DNA of 64,000 nt from Leifsonia sp. TF02-11 (lineage in GTDB: Bacteria > Actinomycetota > Actinomycetes > Actinomycetales > Microbacteriaceae). A program made the position numbers and the translations under genes. Every line of letters starts with the position of its first letter. The stretch's first letter is position 1. The notes beneath the pieces were generated by a model. The model was not told the origin of the DNA. It saw only the letters and a program-made list of their open reading frames with translations, and ran no database searches. Where the stretch lies: the NCBI RefSeq assembly GCF_017565305.1, contig NZ_JAGEKP010000024.1, positions 124,001-188,000 of the forward strand, read 5' to 3'. This document shows positions 25,733 to 34,587 of the stretch, piece by piece.

Positions 25733-26101
25733 TCAGGCCCTGTCGTGCAGCGTGATCCGGTAGCCGTCGGGGTCGGCGAAGGTGAAGGTGCGCCCGAACG
25801 GGCCGTCGATCGGCGCGGAGACGATGGTGCGGCCGTCGGCGACGAGCGCGTCGTGGATCGCCTGGACGTCGGTGGCGTGCAGCCAGAGCGCGACGCCGAT
25901 GCCGGGCTGGTCCACGGCGTCGAGGTCGGTGCCCTCGACGAGGTCGCGGAGCGCGAACGCGATCGGCGCCGTGTCGAAGACGACGGCGTGCGGCGGCCCC
26001 GCCGGTGAGCGGACGAGGCCGAGGTAGGTCTCGTAGAACGCCTGCGAGACGTCGAGGTCGCGGACCTGCAGGGAGATGAAGTCGGGGCCGGTGGCGGACA
26101 T
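25733..26101 (-). CDS. VOC (glyoxalase/bleomycin-resistance fold) family protein
   Basis: 122 residues, one VOC module pair: ISLQVRDLDVSQAFYETYLGL at the start and GRTFTFADPDGYRITLHD at the end. Likely a small-molecule binding or metal-dependent detoxification protein. It diverges from a MarR regulator; two identical palindromes lie between them, so it is very probably that regulator's target. Confidence 0.88.
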   Translation of the reverse strand: MSATGPDFISLQVRDLDVSQAFYETYLGLVRSPAGPPHAVVFDTAPIAFALRDLVEGTDLDAVDQPGIGVALWLHATDVQAIHDALVADGRTIVSAPIDGPFGRTFTFADPDGYRITLHDRA

Positions 26102-26120
26102 GATGGAACTCCTTGTGTCG

Positions 26121-26136
26121 TGTCAGTTTTCTGACA
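26121..26136. promoter_or_regulatory. MarR operator 1
   Basis: TGTCAG-TTTT-CTGACA: perfect 6-bp inverted repeat with a 4-bp spacer, typical of MarR-family sites. Its arms are identical to those of the second copy 28 bp away. Adjacent to the VOC gene start. Confidence 0.82.
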
Positions 26137-26148
26137 TGTATCAACCTA

Positions 26149-26164
26149 TGTCAGACTACTGACA
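26149..26164. promoter_or_regulatory. MarR operator 2, overlapping the marR start codon
   Basis: TGTCAG-ACTA-CTGACA. The final A is the first base of the regulator's ATG, so a bound dimer would cover the start of the gene and probably its transcription start. Confidence 0.8.
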
Positions 26165-26610
26165 TGAGTCAAGGCGCTGAGGGCATCGATCTGGAGACGT
26201 CGCTGGGCTATCTGCTGAAGGAGGCGTCGAGCGCCCTCCGCACCGCCATGGAGGAGGTGCTGCGACCGCTCGGGATGAGCGTGACGCACTACTCCTGCCT
26301 CGAGCTACTCGCCCAGCGCCCCGGCCTCTCCAACTCGGAGCTCGCGCGCGGCGCGTTCGTCACGCGGCAGACCATGAACGTGCTGCTCCAGGCGCTCGAG
26401 CGCGACGGCTTCGTCACCCGCGCCACCGAGGCGCCCGTGGGCAAGGCGCTGCCCACGCAGCTCACGCCCCGCGGCCGGCGGAGCCTCGAGAAGGCGACGG
26501 CCGCCGTCCGGTCCGTGGAGCTGCGGATGCTGTCCGGCATGAGCGAGCCAGAGCGGGCGGACGCGTTCCGCAGCCTGCAGAGCATGGTCAGGGCGCTGCG
26601 CGGCGCGTAG
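26164..26610 (+). CDS. MarR-family transcriptional regulator
   Basis: 148 residues. The winged helix is visible at LELLAQRPGLSNSELARGAFVTRQTMNVLLQALERDGFV with wing residues GKALPTQLTPRGRR, flanked by dimerisation helices. No ribosome site is visible before ATG 26164, where the operator ends, which suggests a leaderless message. The gene is divergent from the VOC protein and should repress both. Confidence 0.9.
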   Translation: MSQGAEGIDLETSLGYLLKEASSALRTAMEEVLRPLGMSVTHYSCLELLAQRPGLSNSELARGAFVTRQTMNVLLQALERDGFVTRATEAPVGKALPTQLTPRGRRSLEKATAAVRSVELRMLSGMSEPERADAFRSLQSMVRALRGA

Positions 26611-26622
26611 CGGCCGAGCCGG

Positions 26623-28218
26623 TCACCGCCGACGCGGTTGCACGACCTCCGCCTCCAGCAGGTGCTCGACGACGGGCTCCCCGTCGGCGAGCGCCCGCGC
26701 CCGGTCGAGCAGCTGGCGGTCGTACTCGGTCATGCGCTCCTCGTGCTGGCTCAGGTGCTCGCTCCACGACCCGACCTGGAACGCCTCCACCAGGACCGCC
26801 GGGTCCTCGCGGTCGGTGTAGAGCCGCCAGTCTCTGGCACCCGTGCGGCGTCGTGAGCGGCCCACGGCGTCCATCCGCTGCGCGAACTCGTCGCGGCGCT
26901 CCGCGGCGACCGCGTAGCGAATCAGCACCAGCACCGGCGTCGCCGCGAGGTCGTCCGGCTCCTCCCCCTGCACGAGCGGCACGTCGGTCAGCGGCATCGT
27001 GACGATCGCCCTGCCCTTGTCCCTGGTGTCGATCGCGGGTCGCAGCGCGCCGACGATCCCGAGCACGACCAGCAGTGCCCCGCAGCCGAGCAGCACGCCG
27101 ACGACACCCACCCAGCTCGCCAGGGCACCGGTAGCGGCTGCTCCGACGGCGGTCGACCCGAAGAGCACCAGCTGATAGATCGAGAGGCCGCGCGTACGCA
27201 CCCACACCGGCAGGAACGACTGCACGGTCCCGTTGATCGTCGCGATCACGCCGATCCAGGCGAAGCCGGCGATCACCAGCACGACCAGCACCACCCAGAG
27301 CAGAGAGGTCAGGGCGACGACGAGGATGCAGACACCGAACACGGCAGAAGCGACGGCGACGATCGTGCCCGTGCTCCACCGCGCCCGCAACGGAGGCAGC
27401 AGGAACGCCCCGGCGACCGAGCCCACCCCGAGCGAGGCCAGCAGGAGGCCGTAGCCTCCCGCATCCAGGTGCAGCTCGGTGCTCGCCAGCACCGGCAGCA
27501 GCGCCCACAGGCCGTTCGCGGGCAGCAGGAACAGCGCGAGCCGCAGGTACAGCCCGCGGATCGCGCCCGCGTTGCGCACGTAGCGCAGGCCGGCGCGGGT
27601 CGCGTCCAGGAACCGCTCCGGCCGGCCGCGCTTCGGCGTGTACCCGCGCCAGGCGAACAACGCGATGAGGAAGACGAGGAACGACAGCGCGTTCGCCACG
27701 AACACCGCGGTCACCCCCAACTGCGCGACCACGAGGCCCGCCAGCGCGGGGCCGATCGCCCGCGCGACGTTGACGCCGATGGAGGACAGCACGGCGGCGT
27801 CGGCGATCATCGGCGCTGGCACCACGTCGGGCACGACCGCCTGGTACGCGGGCAGTTGGAGCGCGGAGCCGGCACCGAGCAGGAACGTCACCGCGAGCAG
27901 CAGGGCCGGGGTCATCGCGCCCGCCCAGGTCAGCCAGGCCAGGCCGAGCACGATCAGGAACTGCGCCGTCTGCACCACGATCAACAGCGTCCGCCGGTTG
28001 AAGAACTCGCCGAGCACCCCCGCCGGGAGCGCGAGCAGCAGCACGGGGGCGGCGGCAGCGGTCTGCACCAGCGCCACCACCGACGCCGGGCTCCCCTGCT
28101 CGACCAGCAGCCACTGCGCCCCGACGGTCTGCATCCAGCTGCCGATGTTGCTGACCAGGCCGGCGATCCAGAGCAGCCGGAAGACCCGGACGCCGAGCGG
28201 CGCGAACGCGGAACTCAT
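26623..28218 (-). CDS. MFS exporter (EntS/MFS_3 type) with C-terminal antibiotic-biosynthesis-monooxygenase-like domain
   Basis: 531 residues. Residues 1-400 hold about twelve membrane helices with the MFS_3 pattern SNIGSWMQTVGAQWLL and GVLGEFFNRRTLLI. Residues about 430-531 are a soluble tail that looks like an ABM/stress-response dimeric barrel: PVLVLIRYAVAAERRDEFAQRM and DWRLYTDREDPAVLVEAFQVGSWSEHLSQHERMT-like spacing. This fusion is common in actinobacterial exporters of the family. It overlaps the upstream membrane-protein gene by 4 bp. Substrate unknown; siderophore or drug export is usual. Confidence 0.88.
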   Translation of the reverse strand: MSSAFAPLGVRVFRLLWIAGLVSNIGSWMQTVGAQWLLVEQGSPASVVALVQTAAAAPVLLLALPAGVLGEFFNRRTLLIVVQTAQFLIVLGLAWLTWAGAMTPALLLAVTFLLGAGSALQLPAYQAVVPDVVPAPMIADAAVLSSIGVNVARAIGPALAGLVVAQLGVTAVFVANALSFLVFLIALFAWRGYTPKRGRPERFLDATRAGLRYVRNAGAIRGLYLRLALFLLPANGLWALLPVLASTELHLDAGGYGLLLASLGVGSVAGAFLLPPLRARWSTGTIVAVASAVFGVCILVVALTSLLWVVLVVLVIAGFAWIGVIATINGTVQSFLPVWVRTRGLSIYQLVLFGSTAVGAAATGALASWVGVVGVLLGCGALLVVLGIVGALRPAIDTRDKGRAIVTMPLTDVPLVQGEEPDDLAATPVLVLIRYAVAAERRDEFAQRMDAVGRSRRRTGARDWRLYTDREDPAVLVEAFQVGSWSEHLSQHEERMTEYDRQLLDRARALADGEPVVEHLLEAEVVQPRRR

Positions 28219-28898
28219 CGTGGTGCCGGCGGGGTCGGGTCGGCGGACAGCAGCCGACGCTGCCGGAAGTATCGCGACTCCTGGTATGCACCGTGGAGGA
28301 CGATCAGGACCAGTGCACCGAGGACGCCGACCACGACCGCGATCGCGAGGTTCCGGCTCGGCCAGTAGACGAGCAGAGCGATCCCGACGCCGGCGACGAT
28401 CGAGTTGACGATCGCGATCGCCGACGAGATGGTGAAGAACACGCCGCGCCGGTACCCGCGCTGCCCGATCTCCAGCAGTTCGTTGGGCGCACTCCCCTGC
28501 GGGACGGGGAAGAACTCGTCAGCGCCCGGCAGCAATCCCCCGTAGTAGCGGCGGATCCGCTGGATGGACGCGAGGGCGGCGACGTCCTCCAGTGACGTCT
28601 GCACGAGTCGTTCGTAGGTGAAGACGCCCAGGATGACGATGACCGGGATCACCACGCCGAGGAAGACCCCCGCGTAGGGAGTGGCCGCGAGGAAACCGAA
28701 CGCCACCAGCCCGCTGGAGAGCGTCATCAGGTAGAGCGAGGCCCGGCTGCTCGACTCGCTCACGGTGATCCCGCGCGCCGACTCGAGCACGAAATGCTCG
28801 GTCAGCAGCGCGTTGTAGAACGCCAGGGGCCGATCCCCGAGCGCCGCCGCCGAGTCCCGGGCGTCCGGGATCCCGGGTCGCTGCTGCGGGTCCGTCAC
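28215..28898 (-). CDS. Uncharacterised membrane protein with four predicted helices
   Basis: 227 residues from a GTG at 28898 that overlaps the stop of the DUF5996 gene. After about 55 soluble residues there are two helix pairs: YLMTLSSGLVAFGFLAATPYAGVFLGVVIPVIVILGVFTYERL and FFTISSAIAIVNSIVAGVGIALLVYW/LAIAVVVGVLGALVLIVLHG. The cytoplasmic segment between them contains IQRIRRYYGGLLPGADEF. I do not recognise a named family. Coupled to the exporter and DUF5996 genes by 4-bp overlaps on both sides. Confidence 0.8.
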   Translation of the reverse strand: MTDPQQRPGIPDARDSAAALGDRPLAFYNALLTEHFVLESARGITVSESSSRASLYLMTLSSGLVAFGFLAATPYAGVFLGVVIPVIVILGVFTYERLVQTSLEDVAALASIQRIRRYYGGLLPGADEFFPVPQGSAPNELLEIGQRGYRRGVFFTISSAIAIVNSIVAGVGIALLVYWPSRNLAIAVVVGVLGALVLIVLHGAYQESRYFRQRRLLSADPTPPAPR

Positions 28899-29782
28899 GA
28901 CCCGACCACGACCGTCGACGGCCAGCGGCCGAGCTCGGCGGCCGCGCGGTAGGTCGCCTGGAGGAACTCCTGCACGAGCGCATCGGGATCGGCGGACCGG
29001 CGCACGGTCTCGTACGGCAGCAGGAACTCGCCGAGCTCCGCGCTGAAGTACGCGCCGGCGGGCACCGGCGCGTCCGAGAATCCCTCCGGAGCCGGGTACG
29101 CGTACGAGTAATACGCTCCCTCGGTCCCTCCCCCCGGCCAGAACCCGGCGCTGCTCAGCTCGCGCGAGTACCCCTCGAGCATCACGCTGTCGGGGCAGTT
29201 GGGCGCGCCGCCGGGGTGCGCGGGGGCGTCCCGGCCCGAGAACCGGGTGACGGCGAGGTCCATCGCGCCCCAGAAGTAGTGGACGGGGCTGACCTTGCCG
29301 GTGAAGTCCGACCGGAACCGGCGCAGCTGCCGGTCGGCGTCGATCAGCTGCAGCCAGAACGCGTGCGCGTGCTCGGGCACATAGGTGCAGTGCTCCACGT
29401 CGTCGGCGAACGGCACCGCCACCTCGACCTCGTTCGGGACGGGATGGATCTGGACCTCCACCCCGAGCTCGCCCAGCGCCTTCAGCGTCCCCTCGTAGAA
29501 CGACGCGACCGACTGCCCGGCGAACGGAAGGACGCGCTCCCCGCCGTCGCTGGTGCGCAGCACGAGCCGGTGCTCGACGAAGTCGAACTCGATGTCGAGG
29601 ACGCCCGCGGGAATCGGGATCGGCCCAGTGCTCAGCCCGCGGGCGCTCAGGTACAGCGTCACATGCCACCAGTGGTTCACCGGCGGGGTCAGCGCCATCC
29701 GGATCTTGCCGACGACCTGGGTCCACAGGTGGAGGGTGTCGCGGGTGTCGCGCCACGCGTCGATGGGGAGCTCTGTGCGCAT
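28895..29782 (-). CDS. DUF5996 family protein
   Basis: 295 residues. The N-terminal block W-x-x-TRDTLHLWTQVVGKIRMALTPPVNHWWHVTLYLSARGL matches the DUF5996 pattern, followed by HPVPNEV and PGGGTEGAYYSYAYPAPEGF. No catalytic assignment is known to me. First gene of a three-gene operon with a membrane protein and an MFS exporter. AAGGAC precedes ATG 29782. Confidence 0.82.
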   Translation of the reverse strand: MRTELPIDAWRDTRDTLHLWTQVVGKIRMALTPPVNHWWHVTLYLSARGLSTGPIPIPAGVLDIEFDFVEHRLVLRTSDGGERVLPFAGQSVASFYEGTLKALGELGVEVQIHPVPNEVEVAVPFADDVEHCTYVPEHAHAFWLQLIDADRQLRRFRSDFTGKVSPVHYFWGAMDLAVTRFSGRDAPAHPGGAPNCPDSVMLEGYSRELSSAGFWPGGGTEGAYYSYAYPAPEGFSDAPVPAGAYFSAELGEFLLPYETVRRSADPDALVQEFLQATYRAAAELGRWPSTVVVGS

Positions 29783-29922
29783 CGGTGTCCTTCCGCGAGA
29801 CGAAGAGGTGCTCCGTCAGATTACGGTGTGCGGAGGCCGACCGAAACGGGCTGCGGGCCGCGTTGCGTCACACCCGGCACAGTGGCCTGGCCAAACGTCT
29901 CGAGGACGCGGAGAATCCCGCC

Positions 29923-30639
29923 ATGAACGCGAAGGGGAAAGATCTCGCCCGGGCCGCCCGGCACAAGAGGTGGCGCGCGAGGGTGCTTTGGCCTTCGCTG
30001 CTCAACGCTGGGGTGACGACCTTTTTCGTTGTGATCTTCGGCAGTTTGGTCGTCAACGCGATCGTCGGAGGGATCAACGACATGAAAGCCGCGGACGCAG
30101 CCTCGTGCAGCGCACCAAACAACCTGATACTGCTCGGACCCTCCCAGATTCACGCTGAAGGCGGCTACCTCACCTACACATCCACGCGATTGAAGAAGAC
30201 CTACGTCTATCCGCCCTCTTCCGCGTTCGATGGGAGCCTCTCGACCGCCTGGGTCGCCCCAGAGAAGAACGGCGGCGTGGGGCGCTTCATCACTGTGACG
30301 TTCCGAGGCCACGCGCACGATGTCCGACTGATATGTATCGTCAACGGCTACGCGAACGGTGGTCTCTCACAGGCCGTGGCGGCCGATGGTTCCGGATTCC
30401 TCGAGAACGGATCCGTCGGTGCGATCACAATAACGACCGACACCGGCTCGAAGACGAGCTCGCTGCCGTCACTCGACACTACGAGCCCGTTCCGGTTCGT
30501 GCAGCCTCTGACGCCGACGGGCGAGACGACGTCGGTGAAGTTCACAGTCAAGAGCTACGTCCCACCGCTGGATCCGAGCCCGAACAACGGCCCCGTGTCA
30601 GCATCGATCACCGAAATCCAAGTCTGGGTGATGCCATAG
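29923..30639 (+). CDS. Membrane-anchored protein with discoidin-like (NADase-type glycan-binding) ectodomain
   Basis: 238 residues from ATG 29923 with GGAGA 8 bases upstream. A basic N-terminus (about 1-24) is followed by one membrane helix, VLWPSLLNAGVTTFFVVIFGSLVVNAIV. The outside part has SSAFDGSLSTAW, GVGRFITVTF and ICIVNGYANGG, the pattern of F5/8-type or NADase-type glycan-binding beta-sandwiches, and a C-terminal TEIQVWV strand typical of such folds. Less GC-rich than its neighbours. Function unknown, perhaps carbohydrate or cell-wall binding. Convergent with the next gene. Confidence 0.75.
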   Translation: MNAKGKDLARAARHKRWRARVLWPSLLNAGVTTFFVVIFGSLVVNAIVGGINDMKAADAASCSAPNNLILLGPSQIHAEGGYLTYTSTRLKKTYVYPPSSAFDGSLSTAWVAPEKNGGVGRFITVTFRGHAHDVRLICIVNGYANGGLSQAVAADGSGFLENGSVGAITITTDTGSKTSSLPSLDTTSPFRFVQPLTPTGETTSVKFTVKSYVPPLDPSPNNGPVSASITEIQVWVMP

Positions 30640-30645
30640 TTCTCT

Positions 30646-31419
30646 CTACCGAGCGTCGTCCGCGGCGTCGATCGCATCGCCGACCGACACGTCGAGTTTG
30701 AGGCCTGCCGCGAGCTCCACGCTCTCCAGCACGCGGACGTTGTTGAGGATTCGGACGGCTTCATCGGGTGTCCAACGGTGATCGGGATTGAGCCGCTCCT
30801 GCAGCGCGAGCACGTCACGGGCGAGTTCGAATTGTCGCCGCTCGTTGTCGATGCGAGCGCGACGCAGCTCTTCCCGCTGCAGATCATTTTCGAGCTCCAT
30901 CGCAGCCAGCTGCTCGTAGCGCATGTCGACGCTCACGTCGGTCGTTGCGTCCAGGACGGTGTTGCTGAGCACCCGGCCTTCGGTTTCAGCGTCCTTACTC
31001 CTTCGCTCGGCCGCCCCGTTCAAGAGCTCGTTGATCAGCGAGGCGATGCCCTTCCCCACACTGAGGGCCAAGCCGACGGGGGCTGTGAAAGCTTGAAGCG
31101 GGCTCCCGTAGCCGACGGAGGCGACGTTCACGATGGTCCTTCGCACCCGCTTCAGCGCGCCACTGAGGTCACGCCCGGGTTCACCGCCCAGGGCGTAGTC
31201 AGCCCACGGAGTCTCCTCCCGCAACGAGGCAGCAAGGTTTCGATTGGTGACGAAGTCGGGCGACACTGCTGCCCAGCCCAACGCAATGACGTCGAACGCC
31301 GCGCCGAGAATGCGCGTCACCTCGTCTGCCGAGAGGTCCTCCAGAGCGTAGACACGAGCGCGGAGGAGGACCGGACTCCGCACCACGGGCGGCGGAAACC
31401 GCGGGGTATTGATCAACAT
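30646..31419 (-). CDS. Uncharacterised coiled-coil protein
   Basis: 257 residues; no family recognised. Residues about 1-100 are mixed with FPPPVVRSPVLL and EDLSADEVTRILGAAFDVIALGWAAV. Residues 105-135 are moderately hydrophobic (APVGLALSVGKGIASLINELL). Residues about 160-215 form a strongly charged predicted coiled coil (MELENDLQREELRRARIDNERRQFELARDVLALQ in outline). It could be a membrane-associated structural or effector protein. Convergent with the discoidin-like gene and only 6 bases from it. Confidence 0.6.
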   Translation of the reverse strand: MLINTPRFPPPVVRSPVLLRARVYALEDLSADEVTRILGAAFDVIALGWAAVSPDFVTNRNLAASLREETPWADYALGGEPGRDLSGALKRVRRTIVNVASVGYGSPLQAFTAPVGLALSVGKGIASLINELLNGAAERRSKDAETEGRVLSNTVLDATTDVSVDMRYEQLAAMELENDLQREELRRARIDNERRQFELARDVLALQERLNPDHRWTPDEAVRILNNVRVLESVELAAGLKLDVSVGDAIDAADDAR

Positions 31420-31493
31420 GGCCGCATTCTGTTCCCACGATGCGTGGCCGCGCCAGAGTGAGCTCGATCACCGGAACAGGGCTCACCGCTCAG

Positions 31494-32312
31494 TCACCCG
31501 ATGAACGCAAGGATGTCCTTGTCGAGCTCCTCCTGGTAGGCGCCGTAGATCCCGTGCGGCGCGCCGGGGTAGACCTTGAGCGTTCCGTCCTTCACCAGCT
31601 CGATGGACTTCTCCGCCGCTGCTGCGATCGGGACGATCTGGTCGTCGTCGCCGTGCGCGATGAAGATCGGCACGTCCAGCGCCTGGAGGTCGGCGGTCTG
31701 GTCGGTCTCGCTGAACGCTTTCACGCAGTCGTAGGCAGCGGCGAGGTTGACCAGCATCCCCTGGCGCCAGAAGTCGTCGATGAGGCCCTGCGAGACGGGC
31801 GCCCCGTCGCGGTTGAAGCCGAAGAACGGCAGAGCCAAGTCCTTCCAGAACTGCGACCGGTCGTGCAGCACGTTGGCGCGGATGCCGTCGAAGGCCTCGA
31901 TCGGGGTGCCCTCGGGGTTCGCGTCGGTCTTGAGCATCAGCGGAGGCACCGCACCGGCCGTGACGACCGCGCGCACCCGGCCGGCGCCGTGCTGCGCCGC
32001 GTACCGGACGACCTCGCCGCCACCCGTCGAGTGCCCGACCACGACGAGGTCGCGGAGGTCGAGGTGGTCGACGAGCTGCGCGAGGTCGCTCGCGTACGTG
32101 CTCATGTCGTTGCCGGTGTACGTCTGCGACGACCGGCCGTGGCCACGGCGGTCGTGGGCGATCACGCGGTATCCGGCGTCGGCGAAAACCTTCAGCTCGA
32201 CCTGCCAGGCGTCCGAGCTCAGCGGCCAGCCGTGCGAGAACAGGACCGGACGGCCGGAGCCCTGGTCGGTGTAGTAGAGCTCGGTTCCGTCGGAGGTGGT
32301 GAAGTGCGGCAT
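31494..32312 (-). CDS. Alpha/beta hydrolase, non-haem chloroperoxidase/arylesterase type
   Basis: 272 residues. Catalytic elements: nucleophile elbow GHSTGG (about residues 95-100), oxyanion region [12 protein letters not shown], Asp in HGDDDQIVP and His in APHGIYG. Sequence style ([29 protein letters not shown]) is that of the cofactor-free haloperoxidase/esterase subfamily. Lies downstream of another hydrolase and an AraC regulator on the same strand; the 47-bp gap allows co-transcription. Confidence 0.9.
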   Translation of the reverse strand: MPHFTTSDGTELYYTDQGSGRPVLFSHGWPLSSDAWQVELKVFADAGYRVIAHDRRGHGRSSQTYTGNDMSTYASDLAQLVDHLDLRDLVVVGHSTGGGEVVRYAAQHGAGRVRAVVTAGAVPPLMLKTDANPEGTPIEAFDGIRANVLHDRSQFWKDLALPFFGFNRDGAPVSQGLIDDFWRQGMLVNLAAAYDCVKAFSETDQTADLQALDVPIFIAHGDDDQIVPIAAAAEKSIELVKDGTLKVYPGAPHGIYGAYQEELDKDILAFIG

Positions 32313-32359
32313 GGCGTCTCTCCCTGTGTGGTGATCGTTCTGTTGTGTGGTCGTGTCGG

Positions 32360-33217
32360 TCAGTCGGCGGGCAGGAAGCGCCGGATGAAGTCCAGCGCAG
32401 GCTGGGCCACATCGCGCCAGCCGTGGTCGATCGTGAGGGAGTGCCCGCGCCCTTCGATCTCGACGATCTCGGTGACGCCGGGGTTCTTCTCCTGCAAGTG
32501 GAAGGTCGACCGGGTGATCGCGAGCGGCACGGTGTGGTCCTCCGCGCCGGCGATGATCAGCAGGGGGCCGCGGCCCGGGTTCTTCGTGTCCGCCGTGATC
32601 TCGTTGTTCGAGAACGGGTTGAAGTTCGCGACGACCGCCTGGAACAGCGGAGCCCCGGCGGCGGGCACATGGTACGTCTCGTACAGTCTGCGGGCCTCCT
32701 CCTCGTCCAGGTTGTTGGCCCAGCCGTACTGGAACTGCTCGAAGGTCAGGGCGACAGCACGGCCGCGGTTCGCCGGGTTGCCGAGCACCGGGAAGGCCGA
32801 CTTGATCGACGACGCCGGCAGCGGCAGCACGCCCCGGAACGGCGCGTTGTCGATCGCCACGGTGGCCGCGGACGCGCCCTCTCCGGCGATCTTCTGGGCG
32901 ATCAGCCCGCCGAACGAGTGGCCGATGACCGCCGGTTTCGCGGTCAGCCGCGACATCGCGGCCAGGTAGTGGTCGGTGACCTGCTGCACCATCTTCTTGG
33001 CGAACACCTCGGGATGCTCGCGCGCCTCATCGACGCTCGGCGGGTCGTCCGGCCACCCGGGGGCGATGGTCGCGTAGCCGTTCTGCTCGAAGAGCTCGCG
33101 CCAGGGATCCCAACTGCTGGAGAGCAGCCACAGCCCGTGCACGAAGACGACGACAGGGCGGCCCGTCGCGTTCGCGCGCTCGATCTGGTCCAGCTCAGCC
33201 TCGGTGATATCGGTCAT
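32360..33217 (-). CDS. Alpha/beta hydrolase (paralogue 1 of two)
   Basis: 285 residues. Conserved points are [12 protein letters not shown], nucleophile GHSFGG, Asp in AGAEDHTVP and His in GRGHSLTID. The protein has a near-identical paralogue at 42357-43205 with shared blocks such as [11 protein letters not shown] and FQYGW-NNL. The gene follows an AraC regulator by 42 bp on the same strand. Likely a soluble esterase or lactonase; natural substrate unknown. Confidence 0.9.
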   Translation of the reverse strand: MTDITEAELDQIERANATGRPVVVFVHGLWLLSSSWDPWRELFEQNGYATIAPGWPDDPPSVDEAREHPEVFAKKMVQQVTDHYLAAMSRLTAKPAVIGHSFGGLIAQKIAGEGASAATVAIDNAPFRGVLPLPASSIKSAFPVLGNPANRGRAVALTFEQFQYGWANNLDEEEARRLYETYHVPAAGAPLFQAVVANFNPFSNNEITADTKNPGRGPLLIIAGAEDHTVPLAITRSTFHLQEKNPGVTEIVEIEGRGHSLTIDHGWRDVAQPALDFIRRFLPAD

Positions 33218-33259
33218 GGTGGCCTCTCCTGCGGCCCGGCGGCCGCCTCTCGACGAAGG

Positions 33260-34267
33260 TTAGGTCGTGGTGTCGCGGGGTGTCGTGTGCTGTGCGTGCA
33301 CCGGTCTGGCGGATTCGTGCACGCGCTCCTCGCGCCACTCGCGCGGGCTCGTTCCGGTCACCCCGCGGAAGGTCCGCGAGAACGCCGAGTGGTCGGTGAA
33401 GCCGCAACGCTGCGCGATGGTGCTGATCGCGAGCCCGGCCAGTGCCGGGTCGGCCAGCATCCGCTGGGCCCGCCGGATCCGGTTCGCACGGATGTAGTCG
33501 CCCAGGCCGATGCCCTGCTGCGCGAGCACGACGTAGAGGTAGCGCACGGAGATGTCGTGGGCGCGTGCCACGGTCGCCGCGTCCAGCCCGGGATCGGCGA
33601 GGTTGAGGTCGATGAAGCACACCACGCGCTCGCCGAGCGTGAGCGCCGCGGCCGAGCGGAGCCCGTTCTCGTCGTCGAGCACGACGCCGAGGACGACCTT
33701 GACGATTTCGAGGGTCGCCCGCCCGAGGGCCGCGACGGCATCGGGATGCTCGAGCGCCGTGCGGGCCGTCTCATCCAGGTAGTGCGACGCGATCCGGATG
33801 CGAGGATCGCGCGCGCTGAGCACGCGGGCGGTGACCCCGCGGAGCCGGTTCCAGCCGACCCCGACGTCGGCGGCGGCGATGGTGATCGTCCGCTGCGCGC
33901 CGACGCGGTCCTGGTAGGTCGTGAACGGGGAGGCCGTCGTGCTGATGACGAGATCGCCCGGCCGGGGTGCCGCGCGCCGGCCGTCCTGCTCCAGCTGCAC
34001 GTGACCGGAGCGTTCGAGGTGCACGGTCACGAGCTCCGGGATCGCACTGTCCCTGGTGCTGACGTCGCGCACGACGTGACCTGTCGCGCCGTCCACGCGG
34101 AACGACTCCACGACGCCGAAATCACCGACCACGCGATCGAACTCGGCCCGGAGACGCTCGGCACGGGACAGTCGCAGCCGGAGTGGAAGCGCGTAGCTGC
34201 GGAACGCATCCTCCAGCACGGCGGCGCGGTCGGCCGCCGGGACCTCGTCGAGGGTGAACACCGCCAC
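33260..34267 (-). CDS. AraC-family regulator (AraC-binding-like N-terminal domain)
   Basis: 335 residues from a GTG at 34267. Two C-terminal helix-turn-helices run from about residue 225: ATVARAHDISVRYLYVVLAQQGIGLGDYIRANRIRRAQRML and STIAQRCGFTDHSAFSRTFRGVTGTSPREWR. The N-terminal 170 residues resemble the AraC_binding_2 cupin-like sensor (LERSGHVQLEQDGRRAAPRPGDLVI). A consensus promoter immediately before the GTG implies leaderless transcription. It probably controls the two hydrolase genes downstream. Confidence 0.9.
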   Translation of the reverse strand: MAVFTLDEVPAADRAAVLEDAFRSYALPLRLRLSRAERLRAEFDRVVGDFGVVESFRVDGATGHVVRDVSTRDSAIPELVTVHLERSGHVQLEQDGRRAAPRPGDLVISTTASPFTTYQDRVGAQRTITIAAADVGVGWNRLRGVTARVLSARDPRIRIASHYLDETARTALEHPDAVAALGRATLEIVKVVLGVVLDDENGLRSAAALTLGERVVCFIDLNLADPGLDAATVARAHDISVRYLYVVLAQQGIGLGDYIRANRIRRAQRMLADPALAGLAISTIAQRCGFTDHSAFSRTFRGVTGTSPREWREERVHESARPVHAQHTTPRDTTT

Positions 34268-34273
34268 GCGCTC

Positions 34274-34303
34274 TGTCTAGGGCCCGGATGGGGCGGGTGT
34301 CAA
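34274..34303 (-). promoter_or_regulatory. Predicted sigma-70 promoter of the AraC gene
   Basis: On the minus strand TTGACA (complement of 34298-34303) and TAGACA (complement of 34274-34279) are 18 bp apart. The GTG start codon lies 7 bases past the -10, so the transcript would start at or next to the start codon. Confidence 0.55.
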
Positions 34304-34358
34304 GATCCGCCCTGCGGACGCCCCTCTCGATCGGGACGGGCGGCGGCGCCGCGCCGGG

Positions 34359-34487
34359 CTAGCGACCCTGCGGAACGCCGAAAGAGCCGGTGCTGAACGA
34401 ACCGGTGCTGACGGGGACGGTCTCGGCGGCGATGTCGGTTTCGGTGTCGCGGAGGGTGCGCTCGATGTGGTCGCGAAGCGAGCTCAT
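34359..34487 (-). CDS. Small 42-residue peptide with tandem STGSF repeat
   Basis: ATG at 34487 preceded by AGGA at 9 bases, stop TAG at 34361-34359. The peptide starts MSSLRDHIERTLRDTETD, an amphipathic, charged helix, and ends with VSTGSFSTGSFGVPQGR, where STGSF is repeated in tandem. Third codon positions are GC-rich as in real genes of this genome. The layout of a charged leader and a short Ser/Thr/Gly/Phe tail recalls peptide precursors, but no modification enzyme is adjacent. It lies alone between AraC and DUF2277 genes. Function unknown; could also be a spurious frame. Confidence 0.45.
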   Translation of the reverse strand: MSSLRDHIERTLRDTETDIAAETVPVSTGSFSTGSFGVPQGR

Positions 34488-34587
34488 GGGGGTGGTTCCT
34501 ATTCGTGGTGCGGGTAACCAAGACATCCTGCGCCATGGTTCCTGAGAACTCGCACAGCGCGGTCCGTGATCGGAGTATCGTCACGGC

